The notes beneath the pieces were generated by a model. It was not told the origin of the DNA and ran no database searches. It was given only the letters and a program-made list of their open reading frames with translations. Shown one piece after another: positions 24,701-33,667 of a stretch of DNA of 41,110 nt (the stretch's first letter is position 1; every line of letters begins with the position of its first letter). Origin of the DNA: Candidatus Pacearchaeota archaeon (GTDB lineage Archaea; Nanobdellota; Nanobdellia; Pacearchaeales; GW2011-AR1); contig JACPLT010000008.1 of assembly GCA_016186365.1 (NCBI GenBank), forward strand, positions 1-41,110, in the 5' to 3' direction. Made by a program: the position numbers and the translations under genes.

Positions 24701-27380
24701 AAGATATGCCCAATTCAGGCCCATCATTAACAGGGCTAACAATAACATTAAAACTATTCCCGCTAACACTTAAATTTCCATCACTCGCAGTTATAATAAT
24801 TGTTTCCTGCCCATTCCAGTTTCTAGATGGAGCTAAAACCTCATCTTCTTCTATATCAAAGTGAGTTGAATTAACCAAATATACTAGACTATCCCCATCT
24901 GGATCAGAGAAATAATCTTCTAAACTTAATTCTATTTTGCCATCTTCGTTCATAGAAACATCCGGCATATTCCCGGAAAATACAGGAGCTCTATTCTTAT
25001 TCAAAACTTCTATCCTAACTTCTTTTTCAGAAATAAATGTTCCATCAAAAACATGAACTTTAACATAATAAATTCCAGCATCATTATATCCTGTCTGCCA
25101 TCTAAAAATATTTCCATTCTGTGTAAATCTTGAATCATTTATTGAATAAGTTAAAACATCATTATTAGCATCTGTAGCATTCACATTGATTATTACCTCG
25201 CTGTTCTCTTCAGCAGTCGCATTATTAGCTAAAACAACAGGAGGATACTCTTTATCAATAGAAAAGCTCCAGTTATTCTGATTAATAACACTTGTTATTC
25301 CATCACTGCATTCAACATTCCAAGTATAATTCCCATTTTCAATTCCATTAGCATAAAAGCTTCCAATACTTCCATTTGCAATTGTTTGGTTGATTGTTTG
25401 TGTTTCATTTGTAAGGTATAAGTAAAAAGTGCAGTTTAAGCTTCCAGCTTTATTATCTATTGCAGTATAATTAAATGTAACATTGTTCTCTTTTATAACT
25501 GCACCATTAGCCGGAGATATCAAGCTCACAACAGGAGCAATTACATCTTCTTCATTTGACATTTCTTTTGTAGCTTTCTGTTTCACCCAATCACTATAAT
25601 TATCAGAATCCTGCCCGTTTGGCATTCTTTGCCAGCTTTCTTCATTGTTAGAATCATCAGAAAGAACAGGAGTAATATCTAATATTAAATTTCCTTGGGA
25701 ATCTCTTAATTCTAAACTTTGAGAACTATTCAATTCAGAAATATAACTTATATAATAATCATGGCTGTTTAGTATAATCCCTGCAGGTATAATATGAATT
25801 ATGTTTTTGCTTATTCCGTCTCTAATTTGAAAGTGAGATATATTTATACTAACATTCCCAGGATTATATAACTCAACCCATTTTTCTCCAGTTGTAGAAC
25901 TTAATTCCATCTCATTAATAACTATATTAGGAATAACATGAACAAGAACGCTCTTGGAACTGCTTCCCCCTTTCCCATCACTCGCAGTTATAATAACATT
26001 ATACTCTCCTGCATTCCCAACTATAGTCTGCCACTCTCCGCTTGAATTAAAAGGAGCAGAAAATCCTAAAGTTATGTTATCTTCATCAGCATCACTCGCA
26101 CTTGGATTAATTTTAACTAAACTTCCCTCTGTAAAATATAATTCAGAAGCAACATTTAATACAGGTGCGTCATTAATAGGGTTTACAATAAGAGTTATAT
26201 TATTGGTGGGAGTAATTTGTCCTATTGTATTCACTGCCTTGAATACTATCCAGTCATTTCCATTCCAGTTTGCTTCTGATTCAAAGTATGCGATTTCATT
26301 CTGAATATAAACATTAATCCCCTGATTTGATGATGTCTGGTGAACCTCAAAGTTCAGCTGATTTCCGTCAATAGAAGCAAAATAGCTGGAAAGATTAATA
26401 GCATGAACTCCAGAATCATCTTCATTCCACTGAAGATTTGCTATAGGTCCGTTAAATATTGCAGGCTCATCTCTGCAGTTCTGGTTAATCCCATCATAAG
26501 GAATTTCAGTCGCATTAGGATTTATTCCCGCATCATTATCATTGCAGTCTGTTCCTGTATTTCCTGGCTCTTTTGAACATTGCAACATTTTATTTTGAAT
26601 AAAATACCCCAGATTGCAATATCCGTCTAAATCCACATCTCCAATATCATAACCATCGCAATTCTGGTCAATTCCATCATAAATAATCTCAGTTGCATTA
26701 GGATTTATCCCTGCGTTATTATCATTGCAGTCAAAATCATATGTGAACCCATCTCCATCGCCATCATCTCCTGTTAAGAGCCATCTCATAGAATTTTCAA
26801 ATAATTTTCTGCTTGTGCTAGTCCAATAATCTGTCTCATCTATTCCAAAGAATACTCTTCTTGGATTTTCTTTTTTAGCGAGGATATACTCTCCCGCATT
26901 GTTAACTGCAGTGGTAATGCTGGTGATATCATATTTTCTCCCTCCCAAATAATGCATCTGAAGAGAAACTCCTGGGCTATCACAACAAGAAGTATAAACC
27001 TGAAACTGCCCAGTCATATTTTCAGTAATAGAAATATTAGTATTAGAATTATTTGCCCATAACGGCTGGCTTCCTGCCTTGCTTCCGTCGCTGTTGCTCC
27101 ATCCATCCCTGTATGCGGTATTTAAAACAATAGATTTATAACTATTAGCCGGAAGGTTGGCGATATTATCCTTAGTTAGTATAAATCTGTAATCTGAAAA
27201 ATCAGTTCCAGCAACATCTGAGTCATCAATTAATGTGTAAGTCAAATTTAATCCGGTTATTACACTAATTATATTATAATCCGGGCTTGAAAGAATTCTT
27301 AATACGTAAGCTACATCAGTTGCTAGGGTAAAATTAGCCAGCAATATTATTAAAAAAGCAAGAATAATTGTCTTATTCAT
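21705..27380 (-). CDS. Giant membrane-anchored surface protein
   Basis: 1891 residues. Signal peptide, then an N-terminal domain (about 21-200) shared with the 913-residue neighbour. Two MopE-like metal-binding repeats follow (about 207-300, D-C-N-D-N-D/N...I-N-P-N-A-T-E-I), then cadherin/Ig-like repeats with N-E-D-x-x motifs. A lamin-tail-like domain (I-V-I-N-E-M-E-L-S-S...W-V-E-L-Y-N-P-G-N, about 485-590), more Ig-like repeats and a NosD-type beta-helix (about 950-1120) come next. After further Ig-like domains there is a coiled Cys segment and CARDB-like domains. A C-terminal membrane helix with R-L-R-R-R tail (last 25 residues) would anchor it. Many N-x-S/T sites suggest glycosylation. The start overlaps the previous gene by 8 nt (ATGAATAA). 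Confidence 0.88.
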   Translation of the reverse strand: MNKTIILAFLIILLANFTLATDVAYVLRILSSPDYNIISVITGLNLTYTLIDDSDVAGTDFSDYRFILTKDNIANLPANSYKSIVLNTAYRDGWSNSDGSKAGSQPLWANNSNTNISITENMTGQFQVYTSCCDSPGVSLQMHYLGGRKYDITSITTAVNNAGEYILAKKENPRRVFFGIDETDYWTSTSRKLFENSMRWLLTGDDGDGDGFTYDFDCNDNNAGINPNATEIIYDGIDQNCDGYDIGDVDLDGYCNLGYFIQNKMLQCSKEPGNTGTDCNDNDAGINPNATEIPYDGINQNCRDEPAIFNGPIANLQWNEDDSGVHAINLSSYFASIDGNQLNFEVHQTSSNQGINVYIQNEIAYFESEANWNGNDWIVFKAVNTIGQITPTNNITLIVNPINDAPVLNVASELYFTEGSLVKINPSASDADEDNITLGFSAPFNSSGEWQTIVGNAGEYNVIITASDGKGGSSSKSVLVHVIPNIVINEMELSSTTGEKWVELYNPGNVSINISHFQIRDGISKNIIHIIPAGIILNSHDYYISYISELNSSQSLELRDSQGNLILDITPVLSDDSNNEESWQRMPNGQDSDNYSDWVKQKATKEMSNEEDVIAPVVSLISPANGAVIKENNVTFNYTAIDNKAGSLNCTFYLYLTNETQTINQTIANGSIGSFYANGIENGNYTWNVECSDGITSVINQNNWSFSIDKEYPPVVLANNATAEENSEVIINVNATDANNDVLTYSINDSRFTQNGNIFRWQTGYNDAGIYYVKVHVFDGTFISEKEVRIEVLNKNRAPVFSGNMPDVSMNEDGKIELSLEDYFSDPDGDSLVYLVNSTHFDIEEDEVLAPSRNWNGQETIIITASDGNLSVSGNSFNVIVSPVNDGPELGISSGSIVCNSGNGDIAVDYERQHSTGATINLTSCQNLTSANSVYKLNENIHYSSGWACFDIQADNITLDCDGHRIIGLGRNNEVYGVLTSFVKNATIRNCRVRDFDTGIYLWGTNSSNINGNELEDNKAGIQLTGYSDSNIVYNNNLKDNEFAGIAFLYSRNNIISSNKIENNGYLGIYFIDLYSRDNVIYNNYFRNTYNVGPIGVSANSYNTTLTAGMNIMGGNLMGGNYWADYNGTGFSETCSDAENDGICDSVYTIDSRNVDNLPLREKDNCEINGGEGEIVELVGNGEDIDSANLSYSINDSRFIQNGNIFRWTPDYDDAGIYYFEIRVSDGVFSDSIDARLNIIDRNEPPQIDLNNISINEDSGINQISINARDSDGNITDLRIIEQDINKVRCSVNFTEGKIIVEPAKDFYGTGDNAAYCTIQARDDDNGIRNKQIKIEVKNVNDAPVITESYPGFNPILAVNGNQMFSITMRDIDSPMNELSIEWRVDNIKVDGQSNNLFNYQAAGTGTHEIKAIVKDLENSTEIKWDVMISNTPIAYDYNGETTNFAGITDLSNVNLILEKINIGKIVFLSSVDLRGRVDFNHYSGILSNIAAIDSLYFTGLLNKPAIVTFYNINSEKTPSIYYNSEFSMNASSISSLCPKDKCYNISYNNGVFSFITSGFSSFRVGDTLSCSEYSGKVCRENQICSGETREAIDGTCCLSECEPVLSDAETCENITGELDIEIRSPDEGEEFEIGESVEVKLRIENNADEDLDVEVFASLYDVTNDEEVESDSEGVSIESGDKEDVELSIPITDIDDENEYVVYVRAEGEDGIDYCNQKYREIKIQRKKYDVQIKRFDVPETVNCGEIAEARVSIENLGKRDEDVILSVDNSELKIHAVSQEINLEKYDEDNSAETSFIMIIPEDAESREYTIEAKAKYSKESSASRQIKVTCQKKQTISIENVPSVKLNGGSSSTVSNAGSEIKTMTIINILLIGGIIAILVLIFRLRRR

Positions 27381-27963
27381 CCACTTCCTTCAGCTCTTTT
27401 AACCTGTTTATTTTTCCCTCTTTATTTTTTTTAAGTGTAATTAAAACTAATAATAAAACAAACAGCACTATTGTGGAAATAATTGCAAAAATTGTGATGT
27501 TGCTGCTTTTTTCATCATCGCTGGTTATTATATTATCCCCAGTAATATCCGAACTATCATTTTGACTATTATTAGGAACTCCGCTTCCAGCCCTAATTAT
27601 TATTTCAGAAGCCAATCCTACCCCTGCCCCTTTATCTGCCTTGAAAAAAACTCTCACCTTTCCAGAGTAATCTCCTGCTTTTCTTGCATTTATCTTTATC
27701 TGGGCATTTCTTTCCTCTCCAGGAAGCAAAATAAACTCATTATCTATTGCTTCAACTACCTCTCTAATTTCTTCATCAACAGTCAGAGTTATATTTACAG
27801 AAACATCATTCATATTTTTAACTAAAATTGTTTTATACAATGTTGTTCCAACTTCAGGATATAATACCATTCTTGCATTGCCGAGTGCTGCAGTTATCCC
27901 GAATACAGGAGCAGAACTTACTAATATTAATGCTAAAACTAGGGTTATTATTTTTAATTTCAT
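27373..27963 (-). CDS. Membrane-anchored Ig-like protein
   Basis: 196 residues. Signal peptide (about 1-23), one beta-sandwich domain (about 24-125, resembling NEW3/COG1470-type Ig folds), a polar Ser/Asn/Asp linker, a membrane helix (about 153-173) and a basic cytoplasmic tail. It is translated with the giant protein downstream (ATGAATAA overlap), suggesting a partner or chaperone-like membrane subunit. Confidence 0.72.
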   Translation of the reverse strand: MKLKIITLVLALILVSSAPVFGITAALGNARMVLYPEVGTTLYKTILVKNMNDVSVNITLTVDEEIREVVEAIDNEFILLPGEERNAQIKINARKAGDYSGKVRVFFKADKGAGVGLASEIIIRAGSGVPNNSQNDSSDITGDNIITSDDEKSSNITIFAIISTIVLFVLLLVLITLKKNKEGKINRLKELKEVDE

Positions 27964-28054
27964 TCTTTGTTATTATATAATAATCCAAAATGTTTTTACT
28001 ATATAATAATACTATATCTCTAATTTTTATTTATAAAGATTATTATACTTTTAG

Positions 28055-28085
28055 ATATAGTTTTTTTTGTTACTAAGGTTTGACA
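28055..28085. promoter_or_regulatory. Shared upstream motif, copy 1
   Basis: On the plus strand a T8 run, then GTTACTAAGGTTTGACA. Lies about 90-120 bp before the start of the 196-residue gene. Related copies are at 30917-30945 and 36641-36673. Confidence 0.5.
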
Positions 28086-28104
28086 AAAAAATGAGAGTTG
28101 TTTT

Positions 28105-30846
28105 TTAGCTCTTGCAGCATATCTTAGTGCTATAAGGCAGTGCAGAATTGCATAGCGAAAGATGAGCATTCGTATTCTTTGATATTGTAACCACACATTT
28201 CTCGTCAGGATTGCAAGTTTGTCTTGCAGAACATACTAAGTTTCCATAACAAATATCAACAGCATAACTATTCAAAGAATTTATTTCTGCATGGGCATTG
28301 GTTAATTTTGATAATACCAAAACTTTATTTGTAGAGTTGCACTGATGAGGATTAGCCCCATTATATAAATTATTGAATATATCCGAATATCTTACAAGAT
28401 AGGAATATCTTTTTCCAGCATATGTTTCCGCATGAGCATTCATATTTTTTGACAACACTAGTATAACATCATTATCATTAATATTACAGCTTCCATTTAC
28501 ACATCCATAACTGCAAGTCTGAACACTGAAGTTAGTTATTACATTTGTGCAGTTTCCATTAATACAAGTAGGAGTATTAGTTACATTAATTACTACATTC
28601 CCGCTGCAGGTTAAATAAGAAGTCTTATTCCCACAATTTGAATTTTGCGTACAAACAGGAGGATTGCATATTCCATTGCTGCACCCATAACTGCAAGTTT
28701 TATTCAAAACCTGATTATAACTGAATGAACACTGCGAATTCTGCATTCCAGGATTCAAGCATAGAGGAGAAGAAACATTGCTATAAACATTATTGCCAGA
28801 ACAATAGTTATTCACAATTCCTCCGCTAGGGCAGTCTGAATTAAAATTGCATATTAGCTTATGCTGGCAAATTGCGCTATTATTCATAACTACACAACTA
28901 TCAAAGGTTAGAGAATTATTATCGCTGCAATTCTGTATTAAAACCGGAGACAAAGTTATGCTGCAGGAACTTTGCAGTGTTCCCGGATTATTGCACGTTG
29001 AATTTTGGAAATATTTAAACACATTGTTGCTTGAACAAGTTTCTTGTCCTGTAAATCCTGTAAATCCGCAGTCATTATTAGACAGGCAGTTTACCTCTGT
29101 CTGCCTGCAATACGAAGCACTAGTATTTGGATTGATGCACTGGTCAACTGTTCTTGCATTTCCATCATTACAATTTGAATCAATTGTGCAATTAATGACT
29201 GGATTGATACAAACTCCATTTACGCATCCATAACTGCAAGTCTGAACACTAAAATTAGTTATTACATTTGTGCAATTTCCATTGTTGCAAGTAGGAGTAT
29301 TAGTTACATTAACAACTATATTTCCATTGCAGGTTAAATAAGAAGTCTTATTCCCACAATCTGAATTCTGTAAACAAACTGGAGGAGGATTGCATACTCC
29401 ATTATTGCACCCATAACTGCAAGTTTTATTCAAAATCTGATTATAACTGAATGAACACTGCGAATTCTGCATTCCAGGATTCAAGCATAGAGGAGAAGAA
29501 ACATTGCTATAAACATTATTGCCAGAACAATAGTTATTCACAATTCCACCCCCAGTACAATTTGAATTGCTATTACATATAATACTCACTACTGAAAATG
29601 CCCTTGTTTCAGAACTCCCAATATTATTGAATATATCTGTTCCAACAATTTTCCAGGTATGATCCCCAGGAGTTATCACACTTGTAATAACATTCATTCC
29701 CCCATTAATCAAGCCAGTGACTGTTGTTTTTACAATTCCATCAATAATCAAGCTGGCATTTGCAAGTCCGCTTGCATCTGAAATATTAAACACAAAACTT
29801 ACACTCGAATTTGATAATGCACTATTATTCGCAGGAGAAACAAGACTAATAACCGGGGGGGCAACATCTCCTAAACATGCCCCATTATTGCATCCCAGCG
29901 AGCAAGTCTGTTTCAAAACAAGAGTAGTAGTATTTGAGCAAAAACTATCAATTGTTCCAGGATTATTGCATGTTAAATTCAAAAAATTCTGATAAACATC
30001 ATTCCCACTCGCCCCATTACAAAATGGGCTTCCTGTAAATGTATCCTGCCCGCAATCACTATCAACAATGCAGGTTATAGGCGTGTGAATGCAAGTTGAA
30101 TTTATCTGTCCAGGGCTAAGGCAGATATCTTGGGTTTTTGAATTAAAATCATTACACTCGCTATTATTATTGCACTGAATAGCCACACTTTTGACACAAT
30201 CAATAAACAAGTTTCTCGCATTGCTTGTCCAGTAGGGTGTTTTAGCAATTCCATAAAAACATATATCTCCTCCTGCATTTTGTCCATTCTTAAGTCTTGT
30301 TCCTTTGTTTATGTACATAATAGCATCCCCAAAATCGTTTTCATTCTCTCCAACATAAGTTCTTGCAATACTTGTCCCATTAGCCTTATTTCCGTCTTCT
30401 AAATAATAGTAATAAAGATAGCTTGTCCCTACTAGTGCGGTGGTGTAAACCTGTCTTGGCCCATTTCCAGTTAACTGGACACTTAAAGGAGTATTAGAGG
30501 AAAGCTGGGATATTCCATCATTATCTGTTATCCCCCACTCTTTTCCATAATATTTGTTCATAACTACAGAAGGATATCTGTAAATTGCAGTTTTTCCAGT
30601 ATTTCTTAATCTCATATCGTCAATAAAAACCAGTCTATATGCTGCAAGGCTTGTCCTTGGCAAATCAGAATCTTTGATTATGTCTACGCTTAAATTCAGC
30701 TGGGAAAAAACATTTAATACCTCGCTGTTAGTTATTCTTGGAGTATTGACAATGTAAGCTACATCTTTAACTCCCAAGGCAGAATACGAAATTATAGAAA
30801 TTAGGGCTAATAAAATTATTACTCTCACTGCTTTTTTTGCGCTCAT
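28105..30846 (-). CDS. Large Cys-rich surface protein with repeated modules
   Basis: 913 residues. Signal peptide, then an N-terminal domain (about 27-215) like that of the 1891-residue protein: D-V-A-Y-I/V..., L-x-x-x-I-I/D-D-S-D and, near its end, Y-W-T-S-x-x-R-x-L-F. An Ig-like domain follows. A set of Cys-rich modules (C-S-Y-G-C-x-N-G-x-C and N-S-D/N-C-G) contains a duplication of about 110 residues. The C-terminal domain repeats S-K-x-x-N-A-H three times and ends in C-C-K-S. No C-terminal membrane helix is present, so it is secreted or held by partners. The TATA box AATATATAAAC lies 28-38 nt upstream. Confidence 0.82.
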   Translation of the reverse strand: MSAKKAVRVIILLALISIISYSALGVKDVAYIVNTPRITNSEVLNVFSQLNLSVDIIKDSDLPRTSLAAYRLVFIDDMRLRNTGKTAIYRYPSVVMNKYYGKEWGITDNDGISQLSSNTPLSVQLTGNGPRQVYTTALVGTSYLYYYYLEDGNKANGTSIARTYVGENENDFGDAIMYINKGTRLKNGQNAGGDICFYGIAKTPYWTSNARNLFIDCVKSVAIQCNNNSECNDFNSKTQDICLSPGQINSTCIHTPITCIVDSDCGQDTFTGSPFCNGASGNDVYQNFLNLTCNNPGTIDSFCSNTTTLVLKQTCSLGCNNGACLGDVAPPVISLVSPANNSALSNSSVSFVFNISDASGLANASLIIDGIVKTTVTGLINGGMNVITSVITPGDHTWKIVGTDIFNNIGSSETRAFSVVSIICNSNSNCTGGGIVNNYCSGNNVYSNVSSPLCLNPGMQNSQCSFSYNQILNKTCSYGCNNGVCNPPPVCLQNSDCGNKTSYLTCNGNIVVNVTNTPTCNNGNCTNVITNFSVQTCSYGCVNGVCINPVINCTIDSNCNDGNARTVDQCINPNTSASYCRQTEVNCLSNNDCGFTGFTGQETCSSNNVFKYFQNSTCNNPGTLQSSCSITLSPVLIQNCSDNNSLTFDSCVVMNNSAICQHKLICNFNSDCPSGGIVNNYCSGNNVYSNVSSPLCLNPGMQNSQCSFSYNQVLNKTCSYGCSNGICNPPVCTQNSNCGNKTSYLTCSGNVVINVTNTPTCINGNCTNVITNFSVQTCSYGCVNGSCNINDNDVILVLSKNMNAHAETYAGKRYSYLVRYSDIFNNLYNGANPHQCNSTNKVLVLSKLTNAHAEINSLNSYAVDICYGNLVCSARQTCNPDEKCVVTISKNTNAHLSLCNSALPYSTKICCKS
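28493..28822. repeat. Intragenic duplication, copy 1
   Basis: About 327 bp, in frame, matching 29215-29547. The last 140 bp of both copies are almost identical, while the first part has more changes. Confidence 0.85.
29215..29547. repeat. Intragenic duplication, copy 2
   Basis: Partner of 28493-28822, longer by one codon. Encodes C-S-Y-G-C, N-P-G-M-Q-N-S-Q-C-S-F-S-Y and related blocks. Confidence 0.85.
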
Positions 30847-30916
30847 TTTATCGTATATCTCTCTCGCATTTTTAATATATAAACACTATGACATAAAAAA
30901 GTATATTTTCTATATT

Positions 30917-30945
30917 ACTATGTTTGTGATTACTCACGTTTGATA
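30917..30945. promoter_or_regulatory. Shared upstream motif, copy 2
   Basis: A more diverged copy (plus strand TGTGATTACTCACGTTTGATA), about 71-99 bp before the start of the 913-residue gene. Confidence 0.4.
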
Positions 30946-30949
30946 AAAA

Positions 30950-33667
30950 TTAACTCGAACTGAAAGCAATTTCCTGCTCATCAGAATTTCCAGCAAAATC
31001 TATTGCTCTTATTACCACATCATGGTTTCCAATTCTAAATGTTCTTGTACTTTTGTAATTAACACAGCTGCTGCACAAAACTCTCCATCTCGGAGAAACA
31101 TCCAGCAAATCCATATATTCTATTCTTACTCTTTCGCTTGAGCTTAAATTGAATAATACTCTTGTGCTGTAATCTGTGGTTATAGGGGAGATTACATTCA
31201 AAACAGGAGGAATTGTATCAATTCTTATTCTTGTTGTTTTTGACTTAACACTTCTTGCGTAATCGCTTACATTCATAAAAAAATCAATATACCTGTCTTC
31301 ATACCTGCTTAAATTTAAGCTAAAGTTGCAGTTAATTTTTAGTTCGCTACTTTCATTACAAGGAATATTTACTATCTCGCTTGAACTTTCATTCAAGATG
31401 TTAAGCTTAATATCTCTCAAGTTAATTTCAGAATAATCCAAGGAGAATATGCTTCCATTGAATATTTTTCCTCTTCTTGGAAAAATAGAGCTTATTCTCG
31501 GAGCTCTTGAATCCACAAAAAATGTAAATCTTTTTTCTTGAATTCCCCCGTATAAATCCGTTGCCCTAATAGTTATATTGTGCCATCCCTCGCTGAATGT
31601 TCTTCTTATTATCCTTGTATTTCCATAACTCTTGCAATCCCCGCATAGCAATGTCCATCTTGGAAATAAATCGGCATAGTCAATGAACTCTAGTTTATCT
31701 AACACAACTTCAGAAGTTATATTCATAGGAATTCTGTTATTCCCAGAAGGAGAAATATAGCTATTATTTACAGGAGAGATAACACTCAAATTAATTGAAG
31801 CATTGGTTAAAATAATCTCAAAACTCCAACTTAGCTGAGAATTTCTCCCAGAATTATCGCTCACATTAATGGTTACATTATTTATCCCAATATTCAGCCC
31901 AAGAATAGGATTATATCTTAATAAAGCATCAATATCTCCATAATTCAAAACATTATAGTCTGCAGGAGAAATTAAATTTCCATTCACTTTTAACATTGCA
32001 GTTGACTTGTTTATTCCAGAATTTTTAAAATATAATTCATCTAATACTGCGCTTATTATAGGAGTAAGATTATTGTAAACTTTGCTGTTATTAGCAGGAG
32101 ACAATAATGTAATAAACGGGCTTACTAAATCTACATAAACTGTTATATTGCTGTCTGATTCATTTCCAGGACAAGAATTTCCCCAATAGTGAAGCTCTAA
32201 TACTCCTGCTGTAATATTCCCATTATTTGGAGCTTTTTCTAATCCAAATGTTCCCGTATATGAGATAGCATAAGAGCTGTCCCACCTATACCATAAGTTA
32301 GTAGCATCCGGGTTTGTAAGTGTAAAATGCGGCTCTGTTACATACCAAGAATTTAATCCATCAGGAACAACAGGAGTCATAGTCAATATTGTTCTTCTTG
32401 TTAAGGTATAAGCATTCAATATTCCCATACCCAAATTTCCTATAGAATCATTTGCAAAAAACTGCCATGAAAAACTCTCCCCATCTTGCAAAAATGAAGA
32501 ATTAATAATATACCTGCAATTTCTTATAGAAGAACTGATATTAACACAGCTGGCAAGATAATTTATAGGAATCCCTTCCCAGTTTCCCTGCACCCAAACA
32601 TTCTGTATATTTGTATCATTTATAGTCGCATTTAATATAATATTAGAATAATTAAATGCGCATAAAGGCGAGAAATTTTCTGCATAAATTGCAGGAGCTA
32701 TTGTGTCTATTCCGAATGTTATTGGTCCTGTCGTGACTATCTGACCAAGCAAATTTTGAGAATATCCCTGATAGCTATGCAATCCTTCATTCAGATTAGT
32801 AAAATTTACTCCAAGATATTTTAATGTTTGATTGGCATATAAAGAAACTATCTCCGGTTCTGTCAGCGCCCTCTTAAATATCATAAAGTCATCTATACTC
32901 CCATTCCAATTGAATATATGCCATACTCCTATATTCAAAGCTCCTTCTGTTGCTCTCATAAAATTACTTCCAGAAACAGAAGAAACCAATTCCCCATCAT
33001 AATACAAAGAGGCATTAGTATTATTAAATCTAAAAACTGCATGATGCCAGTTAGTATCTCCATCAACAATATCTTTTATTATTCCTGCAGTATAGTCTGT
33101 TCCATTATAAATCATGCATCTTAACATCTCATTTCCCGCAGGGGTTGTATGCTCGCAATGAGTTGTATCTCCAAATCCTCCTAATCTCCATAATCCTTTT
33201 GCCTGTTCTTCATCTGGTTTATACCAGAATGAAAAAGTGTAAGAATTATTGGGATTATACCAGTTTGTCAAAGAAGTTGAAATAACATCATTAATTCCAT
33301 CAAAATCATAAGCCCCTCCTAACTTTCCATTCGCATTAAATATGGGGCAACTCACTTCAGAACAGCTTCCGTTATTTCCATAACTGCTCCAATCTTTAAT
33401 AAATGTAGAATTTTCTCCAGCTTCATTATTCATTCTCATCCACAAAATCAAACTTCTGTCAAAATCAAGGATTATCGAGTTATTTTCAGTATCCGCACTT
33501 GACAGGTTTATAAAAGCAGAATTCTGCGGATAAAAAACTCCGTTTGCAGGAGAGGGAATTTCTGCGGAAATTGCAAGAGCAGATATTCCATTAATATTTA
33601 ACAGCCCGAGGGCTAAAAACAAAGCAGTCAAAAATAAAATTTTAAAACATAATTTTCCTCTTTTCAT
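30950..33667 (-). CDS. LamG-domain and Ig-like surface protein
   Basis: 905 residues. Signal peptide (about 1-30), then a LamG/concanavalin-like domain (about 68-275: L-W-M-R-M-N-N-E-A, Y-D-F-D-G-I-N-D-V-I, F-S-F-W-Y-K-P-D, S-I-D-D-F-M-I-F-K-R-A-L), typical of carbohydrate or surface binding. Ig-like domains follow. Two copies of a module W-x-L-L-C-x-x-C-x-x-Y-x-x-x-R...F-F-V-D-S-x-A-P-R-I also occur in the 406-residue neighbour. No C-terminal anchor is seen. The start is coupled by ATGA to mini-ORF 7. Confidence 0.85.
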   Translation of the reverse strand: MKRGKLCFKILFLTALFLALGLLNINGISALAISAEIPSPANGVFYPQNSAFINLSSADTENNSIILDFDRSLILWMRMNNEAGENSTFIKDWSSYGNNGSCSEVSCPIFNANGKLGGAYDFDGINDVISTSLTNWYNPNNSYTFSFWYKPDEEQAKGLWRLGGFGDTTHCEHTTPAGNEMLRCMIYNGTDYTAGIIKDIVDGDTNWHHAVFRFNNTNASLYYDGELVSSVSGSNFMRATEGALNIGVWHIFNWNGSIDDFMIFKRALTEPEIVSLYANQTLKYLGVNFTNLNEGLHSYQGYSQNLLGQIVTTGPITFGIDTIAPAIYAENFSPLCAFNYSNIILNATINDTNIQNVWVQGNWEGIPINYLASCVNISSSIRNCRYIINSSFLQDGESFSWQFFANDSIGNLGMGILNAYTLTRRTILTMTPVVPDGLNSWYVTEPHFTLTNPDATNLWYRWDSSYAISYTGTFGLEKAPNNGNITAGVLELHYWGNSCPGNESDSNITVYVDLVSPFITLLSPANNSKVYNNLTPIISAVLDELYFKNSGINKSTAMLKVNGNLISPADYNVLNYGDIDALLRYNPILGLNIGINNVTINVSDNSGRNSQLSWSFEIILTNASINLSVISPVNNSYISPSGNNRIPMNITSEVVLDKLEFIDYADLFPRWTLLCGDCKSYGNTRIIRRTFSEGWHNITIRATDLYGGIQEKRFTFFVDSRAPRISSIFPRRGKIFNGSIFSLDYSEINLRDIKLNILNESSSEIVNIPCNESSELKINCNFSLNLSRYEDRYIDFFMNVSDYARSVKSKTTRIRIDTIPPVLNVISPITTDYSTRVLFNLSSSERVRIEYMDLLDVSPRWRVLCSSCVNYKSTRTFRIGNHDVVIRAIDFAGNSDEQEIAFSSS

